A DNA stretch of 64,000 nucleotides from Tamarix chinensis (lineage: Eukaryota; Streptophyta; Magnoliopsida; Caryophyllales; Tamaricaceae): positions 99,681,438 through 99,745,437 of the forward strand of contig CM060175.1 in the NCBI GenBank assembly GCA_030549775.1, given 5' to 3'. Below the pieces are notes generated by a model, which worked only from the letters and a program-made list of their open reading frames with translations, was not told the DNA's origin and did not search any database. The position numbers were made by a program, and so were the translations under genes. Positions 34,726 through 47,756 of the stretch are shown in pieces (position 1 is the first letter of the stretch; each line of letters opens with the position of its first letter).

Positions 34726-37512
34726 TGTAATACTCTTAAATTTTGAAATTTAAAATTTTCATTTTAACGAGTTAGCAGAAGCCAAAATACAAAACGTAGG
34801 GGCGTCATGCTCACGCCACATCCAACATAGAAGAGGCGCTCCCTATACCTAGTTTATATTGAATGTAAGGTAAAAGTAACCTTATACCTAGAAATTAGAT
34901 GTGGGGATCACTTGATTCTACAGTAATACAAGATACGAAATATAGAAAAGGGAATAAATAGTGAAAATAGAGGATTAAGAGTCCAAAGAGAGATAAGAAT
35001 ATTCAGATAACGATACCCTTTACCAATTCATTTAGCGCTCACTCAAGTACATTAAGCTAATAATCATCAATCACCTACAAAATAGGGTAGATCTGCTTGT
35101 GGAAATGAGCAGCACCCATGAAAAGGATTATTAATACATTATGTACTGAGTAAGGTGGCAATATAGTCGAAACAGGAAAACATATAATTATATGCATTCA
35201 CAGTAGGAAGTAGAATAGATGCAAGATACAAAAATTGATATAAAGTAATTATTGGTCCGGATTTGTATTATTAGAATATAACATGACCTATTCTTTTATT
35301 TACGTTGGGTTCAATGACCCCACTATTCTTTACCGGTGGAACAGTTATCAATACAATCATAGGATAAAACATTCCCGGCCACTATTCTCGTCGGTGGAAC
35401 GGACATATACAATCGGTCATGGCTCATGTGATCTTTTACTTTAAATTATTAATATCTTATTCATGATTGGTCTGATGAGTAAAAAAATAATTAAGTCAAG
35501 CAAGATATCAACATATAGTTAACAAGACTATTCTCAAAGGTTAAGATACTTATTTTTCCCCTAGAAACCCTAAATTCACAATTTAGGCATAACTCATCCC
35601 ATATTGATCATTTATCCACCATATTTAGTATATCTTCCTCAAATATTATTTTTGTTAATATACTCAACACTCAAGGTCTAACTCTCATGTCTCATACATG
35701 CGATAATAACCCTATCTCAAAAGTTACTAACAAGGCTTCCAAAATCCTAATTTCACAAGTCATAACTATTTCCATAAAAATCATATAATTACTAAATTCA
35801 ATATACATCCCTAAAATACCGATATTAACAACATATCCAAGCTTCGTGGCCTAACTCTAACATTTTACACATGTGATAATAACATTACTGTTTTAAAGTT
35901 ACTATTTTCAAATTAGGCTATTTTCTCATTTTGAAGAACTTATGACATTCATAATGACTCCAAAACACTTCACATGATATTATTAGCATATTATAATCCA
36001 TCTAACACGTTAAAATACCAAAATTTCCATATTAACCAATATTGACCAAAATGTCCTTAATAATAGCTGTTAACCCTTATTTTATAAAAAGCATATATTT
36101 CCACTATCATTATTTATAAATCCTCCATTTATCAACATACACCTTAAATGTAATTATTTCCTACTTATCATACTTTAATGGCCTATACTACTCTCCCACA
36201 ATTTATACTCATCCACAAAAAATACAACTTAACATAATATCATCGTATCAACATATTTTTCATTATTCTTACTTCCTTCCTATCATATACTTCATATTAA
36301 TATATCATATCATCATATAATTCATGCATTTTAATAGTATAATAACAATAACATGATAACACACATAATCATACAAGTATTTAACACAAAACCCTGAATA
36401 TCAACTAGTATCCTTACAAATAAAGGTTCCGGTATCTAAGCACGCTTATCCTAATCCACTTCTTTCTTAAACTTCCAGAATATCACCTAAGAACAATTAA
36501 CAAAACATAATTAGAATTAATAATATAATTAATGAAGGGTTAAGGAAATGGAAAGGAAAATAATGGGGAAAAAACCAAACCGGGGTTCAAAGGAGGTCTC
36601 GGCTAAAAAATGTGTAACAAAGGGGATTGGTTGGGGTTTGTCGAGCAAGGAGGGCTAGCTAGGGGGTTGCAATAGGAAGGAAGGCTAAAAGGAGGGGTGG
36701 GATTAGTGGAGTTGGCCAAAGGGAGGGGGTGAGCAACAGTGGAAATTGTCAAAGGATAGGGAGGTGTTTTGGTGGAGTTTGCCGAAGCTTGGAGGGATCG
36801 GATGGTTTTGTTGTAGTTAGAAAGGTAGGAACGGTGGATATTGCTACAACTAGGGGGATATGTAGAATCTGTCGGTGCTTGGGTTGAGGTGTGGAAAATG
36901 CTGCCAGTGGAGGTGTATATGGTTTAGCTGGGCTCGCCAATGGGGGTGATTTTTGGGGTTGTTTATGATGACAAAGAGGGGAAAGAAGGAGGGAGGGAGG
37001 TTGTGTTGGTGGTGCTAATTCTACAGAAATAAAAAATTGAGGAGGCATTGGAGTGCATTTATTGCAGGTATACACACACACAGAGTAGGGGAGGGAAGAG
37101 GTGGTGATCATGCACAATTTCAGCCTCGTCCTTAGAACTGAGGAGAGGGGAGGTGATGGGGTAGATGGGTAAGCTTTGGCAAGGGGAGACGTGCACACAA
37201 AGGGGAAGGAGAAGAGAAGAAAGGTGGAGTGATCGGCAGGGAGAAAAAATATATAAAATAAGATAAGGAGAGGGGAAGAAAAAGGAGAAAGGGAAAGGAA
37301 AAGGTGTGGGTTTAGATTTAGGTTAAATAGTTATCTGGGATTAGATTTAAGTTAGAAAAAAATATTAATAACCCAAAATAAAAATTAGGATTAGGCTAAG
37401 ATTTATATTTAGGGAGTTAGGGTAAGATAGAAAAATAAATTACTAAAGTTAGAATTAGGTTTTGATATTAATTACTCAAAATTAGGTTTAGCTAAAAATT
37501 CGGGGTATTACA
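34726..37512 (-). repeat. 3' LTR of deleted chromovirus (2787 bp)
   Basis: In plus coordinates it runs from TGTAATACTC to CGGGGTATTACA. It shares with the 39065-41415 LTR the left segment (34726 to about 35460) and the right segment (about 37300-37512). The middle, including the G-rich low-complexity block 36560-37260, is absent from the other copy. It contains the CCGGTGG/CCACTATT module (35314-35420). Confidence 0.85.
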
Positions 37513-37930
37513 TCACTACCTCCTTAAAAGAGACTTTGTCCTTGAAGTCAAGAGGTCGAGGTTGGGGAAGAAGAGAAAAAGGATGTAAGGAAGGTGATCT
37601 CGGCTGTTAATTCTACCGAAGTTGACATTATACTACCGGGGACTACCCCCTTAAAAGAGAGAGAACCCTAAAACCTAACACACACGTGCTAACAAGCTCG
37701 ACATGCAACTCGCGCATGTTCTTCTCAGTCTCTCAGGCTGCCTCATCTACTCCATGATAGCTCCAAAGAATCTTCTCTAGCAGAACTGAGCTTGTCCGGG
37801 TGAGTCATACCTTGGTGCCGAGAATTTGCAAAGGCCTCTCCTAGTAGAATAAGGAATTGTCGAGCTCGATCTCATTGGTTCTGATCACGTGGGGTGGATC
37901 TGCGACGTATTTCCTTAAAATGATAAACAT
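37513..37930 (-). pseudogene. Chromovirus pol C-terminal fragment
   Basis: This is closely related to 9498-9950, the integrase and chromodomain end of the first chromovirus, including the segment beside the LTR (CACTACC and CCTTAAAAGAGA on plus). Homology stops near 37930, where the deleted interior begins. No intact frame. Confidence 0.65.
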
Positions 37931-39050
37931 CTAGAGGGTTAAGGGTTACAAGGATCAGAGAAGTGATCGATGATGCAAAGGTCAGCAAAGGTAAGAGTGG
38001 AGTGAACAAGACCAGAGGTGGTCTCTAAGGTTACAAGGCAAACACTGTAAGGGATCAAGGTCGACAAGTTGGGGTATTACCCCCTTAAAAGAGGTGTTTG
38101 ATGAGGTAAGAACTTTATAAATAAATAAAAATGCAAAGAAAACGGTAATGGAGATAAAAGTGGAGAGGGAAAGACGTAGAATAGAACCAAAGAATAACAA
38201 GACCTCGAACAAGAAACCCTAGTCCGAAGTGCATCCAAGCCAAGGATCAAAATGGTTGAGCAAAAAGTCCACACGCAATGCAATTGCAAAAAGAAGAAGG
38301 AAATGGTTAAAGTATCTTGGTTTGATGTGTCCTAATCCGAAGGCTACTAGAGGGCCACTTTTCGCTCCTTGACAATCTCATCCTTGTTAAGTTGATGACT
38401 TGTATGAAAACTCTCTGTAACTAACTCCTAGTGCAAATGGTCCAACGATTGGTATCACGTTCACATCCACAGTGGGGACTCTTGGAAGCAAACATCTTAG
38501 TGCTCAAAGTCTTCACAACATTGAGGGATAGACTCCTCTTCAAGAAGCCGCATCATCGAACGACCCACTAAAATTATGTCATCGTGTCATCGAGCTCCTA
38601 AAGCTAAAGTACACAAAGGCTCTTCTATGATCGTCGGCTATTGTCTTTGTGAAACCAACTCACTGTCTTCGTTGACTCACTATAGCTAGGTGGAGAGTGG
38701 TACATCCTCACATTCATTCCCATAGCCTCCAAGTGACTCCTTGGATGCGAAGGGGTTCTGAATCCCAAGCGGAGACCATGTCGGTAGGTGCACTGGCTCT
38801 CCACAATTCATAACGCGACTGATACGCACAAATGCATCTTCTTGAGCTACAACACTGAAACCATGTTAGGAAAATATCTAGCTTACTAAGCACATCACAT
38901 CAAACACACATAATAAGACCTATCAAGCTACATATTTCCTTATTCCTCACATGATTAATTAGGATTTTTAAAATAGACTAGAAAATTTAAAAATGTTTAG
39001 GATTGTGAAAACCGAGTCTCTAACTGAAACACGATTCTCAACAACTAAAA
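37931..39050 (-). other. Non-coding leader of deleted chromovirus
   Basis: About 1.1 kb lie between the pol fragment and the primer-binding site. Minus-strand frames are short and none shows gag features. It probably represents the long 5' leader plus a deletion junction. Confidence 0.45.
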
Positions 39051-39062
39051 GCTCTGATGCCA
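39051..39062 (-). other. tRNA-Met primer-binding site
   Basis: On the minus strand it reads TGGCATCAGAGC, one base different from TGGTATCAGAGC, which is complementary to the 3' end of plant initiator tRNA-Met. It lies two bases beyond the LTR end at 39065, which fixes the element's orientation and identifies the right-hand LTR as the 5' one. Confidence 0.85.
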
Positions 39063-39064
39063 TC

Positions 39065-41415
39065 CGTAACAGCCCCAAATTTTTGAACTTAAAATTTTCA
39101 TTTTAAAGAGTTAATAGCAAAAGCTAAAACAAAAAACGTAGGGGTGTCATGCCGCATCCAACATAGAAGAGGCACTCCCTATGCCCAGTCTATGTCGAAT
39201 GTAAGGCAAAATTAACCTTATACCTAGGAATTAAGTATGGGAAGCACTTGATTCTGACACATTCCTACCCGCAAGTGCACGGGGTCAGAGTAGTAGTCAA
39301 GATCGATCCCACAAGGATTGGTGAATGACCACTAGGACAATGATAGAACTTAACTATGTCTAAACTACGAGATGATATGAAATAATAAATTGTAAGCTAA
39401 AATAACTAAATAAGCTAAAAATAATGGAAAATAGCACTCAAGTGACTTAAATAAATAGAAGAGCTAAGGTTCGGGTTCATCGCCCCCGATCCTCACATGT
39501 AATCGAAGATCACATCACAAAATAATTCAACAATCATAATCAATCATGCCAATAAGGATAGAAAGTGTTGTACTTTCTCAAGCCACAACCACCCTATTAC
39601 ATATCTATGGCCCTAACTATCTCTAGCTTAGAGTCTAATAGAATGTAATGCATTAAAGTCTATAAAGTTTCCTCCTTTATTGTTGTAGAGGTCAAATCGA
39701 TCGTATATCGACCTACAATTTAATCTCCTGTTGTGCTATTGGGTCTAATATTGGTTTATCTCTCAATCTCATCGGTATTTTCCACACCGAAAATCAGAAC
39801 CCGGCCGTGGTTCAAAAATCTGTCAATCAATCAATAACACAACACATACATTATGAATTGAATAAAAAAGGATGCAATAATTCAACACATTAGGATCGGG
39901 GAAAATTCCCCTTCACCTTAGCACAAGATCTAGCCCATCAAATTCATAGCAAAAATATTAAAAACAACAAGAGATTCCATAGATAGAGAAAAGATCATTA
40001 GATAATACCCTTGATGTTCACAAATTCTTGCAAAAATTTAACTTCTTGAACCTCTGTCTCTAATTTACAAGAGAGATCTTGATGAATTGGGGAAGAGGAT
40101 AGAGAAGAGAGAAAAGATAGGGAGTGGAGGCTGCCTCAAGATATTAGAATGAGAGTTTTTTATATTACCGCCTCGTGGATTGCTAGGGTATTGGTAAAGA
40201 CGGGCTTCCCGTGTCAGCTTTGACAATGATGCGTATTTTGACCATAACTTTTTCATCATAACTCTGATTAAGCTGATTTTGGATGAGTTGGAAATATATT
40301 AAAAAGATCTAAAACTTTTATGTTGAAAGATTCTCTAAATTCAGACCTTTTCCTGGTATAAATTTCACTTCTTTCAGGCCCGTATACTTTAAATATGCAT
40401 TCTTGCTTTCATTTTATTCCAGAATTTACATTTTAGCTCCAAATCTTTTTCCACTTTAACTTTTTCTCCTCTTTGCTCCTTTTTTCTCCTTTCTTCTCCC
40501 TTTAAGCTTATTCTTTTTTTCATCCTTCATGATTTTTTTGTTGCTTGAGACCCTGCAAATTTTCACAACACAAAGGCAGTAACAAGAATAAAAAGGGAGA
40601 ATTCCGACTGAAATTAAAGATAAAAGCTCTTATAAACCTTAGGAATAAGATGTAAAAGTCACACTTATCAGATTCCACTGCGATATAGGATACAAAATGA
40701 GATAGGGGAATAAATAGTAAAAATAGAGGAATAATAATCCAAAGAGATATAGAGATATCCGGATAACCATACCCTTTGCCAATTCATTTAGCACTCACCC
40801 AAGGCAAGCACATCAAGCTAATAATCATCAATCATTTGCAAAATAGAGCAGATCTACTCATGGGACTGACCAACACCCATGAAAATGATAATCAATATGC
40901 TATGTATTGAGTAAGGTGACAACACAGTTGAAATGGAGAAACCTATAATTACATGCATTCACACTAGGAAGTAGAATACATGCAAGATACAAAAATTGAC
41001 ACAAGGTAATTACTGGTCTGGATTCATATTATTAGAATATAACATGATCCATTCTTTTATTTGCGTTGAGTAAAAGGATCCCACTATTTTCTACTGGTGG
41101 AACAGTTATCAATACAACCCCGGGGCAAAACGCTCCCGACCATTATTCTCGTCCTAACTCACATAGTCTTACTCTTTAAGTGTTTAGTATCTTATTAATG
41201 ATTATGATCCTTCTTGGAATTTATTTTAGATTGAGTTTAAGGATTAGATTTAAGTTTGAAAAAATATTAATAACCCAAAATAAAAATTAGGATTAGGCTA
41301 AGATTTAGAATTAGGGAGTTAAGGTAAGATAGAAAAATAAATTCCGAAGGTTAGAATTAGGTTTCGATATTAATTACTCAGGATTAGGTTTACCTAAAAA
41401 TTTCAAGGTATTAAA
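39065..41415 (-). repeat. 5' LTR of deleted chromovirus, interrupted
   Basis: In plus coordinates it starts CGTAACAGCCCC (TG decayed to CG) and ends GGTATTAAA. Without the nested 1416-bp solo LTR and its 5-bp duplication it is only about 930 bp, because about 1.85 kb corresponding to 35460-37300 of the partner LTR is deleted. Confidence 0.8.
39255..40670 (-). mobile_element. Athila-like solo LTR (1416 bp)
   Basis: It starts TGACACATTCC, ends CACACTTATCA and is flanked by perfect duplications GATTC (39250-39254 and 40671-40675). On the minus strand it begins TGATAAGTGTGAC and ends with the CTTGTGGGATCGATC and CGTGCACTTGCGGGTA motifs, which I recognise from 3' ends of Athila/Tat-type gypsy LTRs in plants. 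No internal domains. The partner LTR shows the uninterrupted site at 34905-34925. Confidence 0.82.
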
Positions 41416-43060
41416 ATGATATTTTACTTTATGTATACTAATATTTCACCATTATTGTGTTGGTCTTTCACTCCAATGTTAGAATATTTTACTATTATCA
41501 TATCGATTGTTAATCCTTGGATCTATTAATTTTTTTACCACAATTATGTCATTCTTTCTCTCCCATTTCTGCTAATTTTTCACCATAATCATGTTGATTT
41601 GCTTTTATGTTAGTTATACTAATCTTTCATCATTATTATGTTGATGATCTTTTACCTCAAATTCACTAATCTTTAACCATTATCAATATAATTTTCCACC
41701 TCAAATCTACTAATCTTTTATCATCATTATATTGAACTTTCACCCTAATTCTAGTAATCTTCTACTACCAATTTTACAAATCTTTCACCATTATCATGCT
41801 GATATTTCACCCCACTTCTAGTAACATTTCAACCCCAAATTCTACGACAAATTATTAGATATGCCCATGAGTATGTAGCTGCATAACTTTCGAGAGACAT
41901 CACCTTTTTTTTAAAAAAAAAAACTTGTTTATCTTTAATTTAAATTATCAAATAATTCTATAAAATTATATCATAATGATCGTTATTTTTTTCTATAAAT
42001 AGATATTTATATTAATATAATTTTAATGTAAAAAAAATATAATTTCTTTTTATCATTTCTATGCTAAAAATTTACCATTTTTAGGGTCATTATGTTGACA
42101 TATATGATAATTATATATATCTATATAATAATTATTTCTGCCGGTATATGATATTCAATTTTATAGGAATTATGTATGCTAATAAAATAATTATATCATA
42201 GTGATCATGATTATTTATTTATAAATAGAGACATATATTGATATCTTTTCGATTTAAAAACATATTTTTATTTTACCATTTATGTGCTAAAATTTTATTA
42301 TTTTTAGGGTGATTATGTATATCTATATAGTGATTAAATATACCTGTATATGACGCCCATTTCTATATATATTATGTGTGTTATTGTGGTTCTTATGTGC
42401 TTAGCTATTATATTTATTATGTATATTTCTATGATGATTGTGTGTGCTATAATGGTCATTTTTTAAAGTGATTGTGTTGACTTATGTGGAGATTATGCCA
42501 ACTTATATGATGATTATATATATCTGTATAGTAATTATATCTATCACTATGTAACGTCAATTTCTATAGGGATTATGCGTACTAATCTGATTCTTCTATA
42601 TATTTTTTTTTTCATATTGATTATGTCACCTACTATGCTTATTATGTATATGTTTTTATAGTGATCGTGTCTGCCACAATATTGATTATGTATATATATG
42701 GTGATTATAAACATCATTTTTAAACTCTTAATAATTACTATTCATATGCTAAAATTAATATTTTTTTGCGACATGGAATAGTCATCGTAATTATACTAAT
42801 CTTTCATATAAAAAATTTACTACTAAATATGAACATTATTTTGACAATATTTTAAATGTTGTCACACATATCTTTTACTATTATTATAGTTATCTTTTAT
42901 CACCGTTATAGATGTCTTTTACCATTATTTTAATAAAATTTACTACTAAATTTACACAATGTTTCACCATTATTATACATATTTCTCACCATACTATAAT
43001 ATCATCACTATTATATTAAAACTAATATTTCAACATTGTCATTCTAATATTTTATCATAA
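41416..43060. repeat. Degenerate AT-rich tandem repeats
   Basis: From 41430 to 41850 a theme of about 50-60 bp, TTTCACC-ATTATCAT-TTGAT and CAAATCTACTAATCTTT, recurs at least seven times with heavy decay. From about 41960 a segment of about 220 bp (TATATCATAATGATCG... and GCTAAAA-TTT-ACCATTTTTAGGG) is repeated once at about 42180. From 42310 to 42720 a GTGATTATGTATAT theme recurs. The CACC-ATTATTAT theme returns at 42820-43000. No coding capacity. Origin unknown. Confidence 0.6.
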
Positions 43061-43943
43061 TTTTATTTATATCAAAGTTATACCAATATGGGTCTTTGTT
43101 TATAAAATGAATATTTAGCAACATTATGATATATTTTTATTTTTTAAGTGATCAAAATTTAAAAAATAGTTATAAAAAAATTGGTGTCAATTATAAAGCG
43201 TTATGATATTTTGTTACTTATTAACTAATCACTATTGATTATAGATTATTAATATTATGAATATTAATTAGTAAGAATTATTAATAATTACAATTATTAA
43301 TATAAAATAATAATAATAATAATTATTATTATTATTCTAATTTATTATTAATTATTAATATGATTTGTTAATATTATTTTTAATTAAATATTAATAATGT
43401 TGATTATTGATGATGATAATTATTAAAATTAAATAGTAATATTATTTATTAGTAATATAATTATTATTTACTATTAATTATTTTAATATGTTTCATTTTA
43501 AGTATTAATTGTTATTTTTTAAGATTATTATTATCATTATCATTATTATTATTATTATTTAATATATCTTATTAAAATTAAGTATATTAAGACATAAAAA
43601 ACTAAGAATATATCTTATGAAAACAATAAAAATGTCCAAAATTGTAAATGTACAATAATTTATTTTAAGATAAGTTATCAAACACTATTATTATTTTAGC
43701 AACTTTTATACGTAAATAATATGCGTATGTCAAAAATCATTATTATTTAAAATATATTATTACTTCAAATAATATTATATAAAAAATAAGCTTATAGAAT
43801 GGGCACATAATGTGCAGCACTTGTTTCTAATATGACATTGATGCTACTGATGTGAACAAATAAGAGTGAAAAATGGTTTTCTTTTATGATAGTATTAACA
43901 TAGATTCATAATGGAGGTATAGATATTTAGATTTAATACTCTC

Positions 43944-43987
<44 letters not shown>

Positions 43988-44110
43988 GGAAGGGTCACAT
44001 ACAAACTTTTATTAACATACAAACATAATAACCAATCTCATCCATTAGATCAAAATTTAATCAACATTCAAGATTTTATTAATACCAAACCAAAAAACTA
44101 ACCCAAACCA
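43061..44110. other. AT-rich sequence with AT microsatellite
   Basis: Very AT-rich sequence with TAATAATTATTATTATT clusters (43300-43560) and a pure AT run at 43947-43979. No gene. From 43985 the text becomes C-rich on plus and grades into the telomere-like array. Confidence 0.5.
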
Positions 44111-45190
44111 ATATCCAAACCTCTAAAACCATAAACCCTCTAAACCCCAAACCCTCTAAACCCCAAACCCTAAAACCCCTAAACCCCAAACCCTAAACCC
44201 TCTAAACCCCAAACCCTAAACCCTCTAAACCCTAAACCCCAAACCCTAAACCACAAACCCCAAACCCTCTAAACCCTAAACCTAAACCATATAAACCCTA
44301 AACCCTAAACCCTCTAACCCCCAAACCCTAAACACTAAACCATGTAAACCCCAAACCCCAAACCCTAAACCTTCTAAACCCTCTAAACCCTAAACCCTCT
44401 AAACCCCAAACCCTAAACCCTAAACCCTCTAAACCCCAAACCCTAAACCCTAACCCCTCTAAACCCCAAACCCAAACCCTAAACCATAAACCCCCTAAAC
44501 CATAAACCCTCTAAACCACACACCCCAAACCCCAAACCCTAAACACTTAACCTTAAATCCTCTCCATAAACCCCAAACCCTAAACCATAAACCCCACACC
44601 CTAAACCATAAACCAACAAACCCTAAACCCTAAACCCTAAACCCCTAAACACTAAACCCTAAACCCTCTAAACCCTAAACCCTGAACCACAAACCCTAAA
44701 CCATAAACCCTAAACCTTAAACCCTCTAAACACTAAACCATAAACCCTAAACCCCAAACCCTCTAAACCCTAAATGATAAACCCAAAACCCCAAACCCAA
44801 AAACCTAAAACCTAAACCCCAAACCATAAACCCTATAAATCCTAAACCCCAAACGCTCCGAACTCTAAACCCTAAACCCTACACCCTCAAAAACCTAAAC
44901 CCTAAACCCTGCAAACCAAAAACACTAAACCCAAAACCCCAAACCCTAAACCCTATAAACCCTAAAGCACAAACCTCAAACCCTAAACCCTCAACACTAA
45001 ATCATAAACCCTCTAATCCACAAAACCTAAACCCTACAAACCCTACACCCTAAAGCATAAACCCCAAACCCTAAAAACCCTAGACCCTAAACCCCAAACC
45101 CCAAACTCTCTCAATCCTAAACCCTAAACCTTAAACCCTCTAAACACTAAACTATAAACCCCCTAAATCCTCTAAACCTTGAACCCTCAT
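44111..45190. repeat. Interstitial telomere-like repeat array
   Basis: About 1.1 kb consists almost wholly of CCCTAAA (the plant telomere unit) mixed with CCCTCTAAA and CCCCAAA variants. A recurrent longer unit is CCCTCTAAACCCCAAACCC. Units are degenerate and all run in one direction. The array is flanked by unique AT-rich sequence on both sides, so it is interstitial, not a chromosome end. Confidence 0.9.
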
Positions 45191-47072
45191 GAGAATGACT
45201 AAATTAGAATAATAAAAAAGAAGTTTTCATTAAAATAAACATTAACTAACTTTTCTGCCTAAAGTCAATCTCTATATTTCAGCTCAATTTTAAAATAGTT
45301 CATTATGCTAATATTTGTATGTTACTATTCTATTAATTAATTAAATTTAAAATAAAAATTTCAAATCCATCAAATATCAACCTACAAAAACTCACAACTC
45401 CCCTACATGTTAGTATCAAATTACTCCTTCAAATTCAACTCAATAAATTTAAATTTAAATATGAGCATTTTCGTACTAATTTAAAGGGTCAAAAACAAAT
45501 ATTTGATATGGAAAAATATATTAATGGAGGTCCTGACCAAAAAAAAATATTTATATACATTAATGTAGGCCATCTTATATGACTAAGAAAAAGTCTTTCC
45601 TACTGATGTAGTAATAACAAATGAAAATAAAAACCAATCAATTTTTTGATATATAGAAAAAAATTAAACCAATAATAATTATGTAACAAAAATATTAATC
45701 ATCGTAACCATATATAAACGATTAAATGACTTCTTTATATTAAAATATTAATTTTTAATCAAGTTTGATGTATAATATTATGTTATTATAAATATATTTT
45801 TTTTATACATAGATATTTATATTTAATAAATTTATTATTCAATGATATGTATCAATATATTATTATATTTTATTTAATCGTATATTTTTCACAAATCCAA
45901 TTATCTTTTAATTTTTATTTATCACCTCTTAAGTATTAAATAATTAATATTGTATTTAAGATTAAGTCAATAGTATTTATATTATTATTTTCAAACTTAA
46001 ATAAAATATTATGAATTGCGTGAATGAGATACTAGTAAATTTTAAAAGTACATCCACTAAAATAAGACAAATTCAAACTTTAATGACTAGCTTAAGAAAA
46101 ACAAAAATTGATGGCCAATGAGACCATCGAAATCTCATTGTATTTGTAAAGGAGTGGTCTCTTTATTATATTTTCATAATTGATTAGCTAGCATTAATTC
46201 TTATTATTCCGCCACCCCTTAATACAGGCATAAACATATGCAGTTTGAAGAGGTAGTGTATAAAGTGACTGTAAACAAAGAAAAAGTAATCTAGCTATAG
46301 TAGGATGGTGAAATTGCTCTTCGTCATCAACATCCGTAATGAAAGAGAAGGCAAATATTGAACGAACTATGTAATAGAGTACATCCAGGAGAAATCTTAA
46401 CCTTGGTAAAACCACATCTGATCAATAACAAAACTCCATTATAGCAACCAAAATAGACAACCAAAAACGGCTTTGTATATCCGTTAAGATCTCATACAAC
46501 AGACATCCATTCATTCAACAATAGTATGCAAACTCGCCCTAATTTCAATTACTTTCATTTGAGAACCTATATCGATGAATTACATAAAATTCATCAAAAA
46601 CATCATGCAAAACAATTCACTTATCAAGTCATCAATGTAAGCGAATTCAATCAATTTGACCAAAAATCAAACAAAAGAAAAAAATAATAAATCAAATTAC
46701 TTACCGTGGATGGAAATCGATGGTGAGTAAAGGAGAACCAAAATGAAATGGAACAAAGGAGTACGGACGAGTAGTGGAGACAGATCAATTAGATCTCTGG
46801 TGTTTATTAACAAAACTGAGGTCGGCAACAATGGCGGCAAAGCTAGTGAGAGAGTGAAGGGGATGAATACGTCGAAGAGAGCATTCAGGATTTGCCACTT
46901 TAATTCATCCGAAGTCCGGACCAAGATGTCCAGACACTATGAAAGATAATTTGAATTTTATTAAATTACATAATTGCCACTGTGTTCATTATTATATATT
47001 CTATTAAAGCACAATTAATCCCATTCATTTTTTAAAATGGATGGTTGTAGACAGTTCCTATATTTGTATTAT

Positions 47073-47158
<86 letters not shown>

Positions 47159-47756
47159 CATGCCAGAGAATTAACAAGAAGCTTAAGGATCCATTCGGTA
47201 TTACAATTGGTGGAATATAAAGGGGAAGAATCAGTTCATGTGGCAGTTGTCAATAAGTTTGTTTGAATATGAAGGTAAAAGAAATGCCTTTTAGGTTAAG
47301 AATGAAGAATAAAAAAACATTTAAGGTATAAACGATAATTTATAGCCAAATTTTTTTTTAAAAAAGTTAAATTAATATTATTTTAGTGCCTTTAGAAAGC
47401 ATTTTTTTTCCTATTATGATCCTTGAATAAAAATATCTATTTTAGTTGCCTTATATTTTATTTTTAATTCAAATTAGTTCCTCAGCTAAGGGCTAAAATA
47501 GAGAAAGTTACATTCTCTAGGGACTGGTTTGAATGAAAATAAAATTTAGAAGGACTATAATGGATCTAATTTATTTATTTAGGGACCAAAACAAATATAA
47601 TTATATTCTAGAGGGATTAAAATAATAATTAAATCTTAAAAAATCATCATTTTAAGTCATAAATGGTGGTTGTGGCTACGAACCGCCGCTTAAAATCTCT
47701 AAAAAAGGCGCTCAACATTAGACGGAAGTTGTAGGTTTGGAAATGATATCTATATC
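45191..47756. other. AT-rich intergenic region, no gene recognised
   Basis: Two minus-strand open frames (46194-46415, 73 aa; 46697-46924, 75 aa) lie near each other. The first contains a hydrophobic LLFLCLQSLYTLPLQTAYVY stretch. Neither matches a family I know, and both may be pieces of one decayed gene or a transposon. A CA/TA microsatellite is at 47074-47158. Confidence 0.4.
47074..47158. repeat. Compound CA-TA microsatellite
   Basis: About 31 AC units run directly into about 11 AT units without interruption. Confidence 0.95.

Larger units (their letters stand above)
34726..41415 (-). mobile_element. Internally deleted chromovirus with both LTRs
   Basis: Perfect 5-bp duplications ATGAT lie at 34721-34725 and 41416-41420. 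On the minus strand the order is 5' LTR (41415-39065), primer-binding site TGGCATCAGAGC (39062-39051), about 1.1 kb of non-coding leader, a short pol C-terminal fragment (37930-37513), a purine tract (about 37530-37513) and the 3' LTR (37512-34726). Gag, protease, reverse transcriptase, RNase H and most of the integrase are missing, so it moved by help from other elements or was deleted after insertion. A solo LTR is nested in the 5' LTR. Confidence 0.88.

Noticed and set aside
44111..45190. A true chromosome end
   Set aside because: Units are degenerate and the array is flanked on both sides by long non-telomeric sequence that includes genes and transposons.
46194..46924. Two minus-strand frames as one small membrane-protein gene
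   Set aside because: No family match and no convincing splice link. Mentioned only as unassigned frames.
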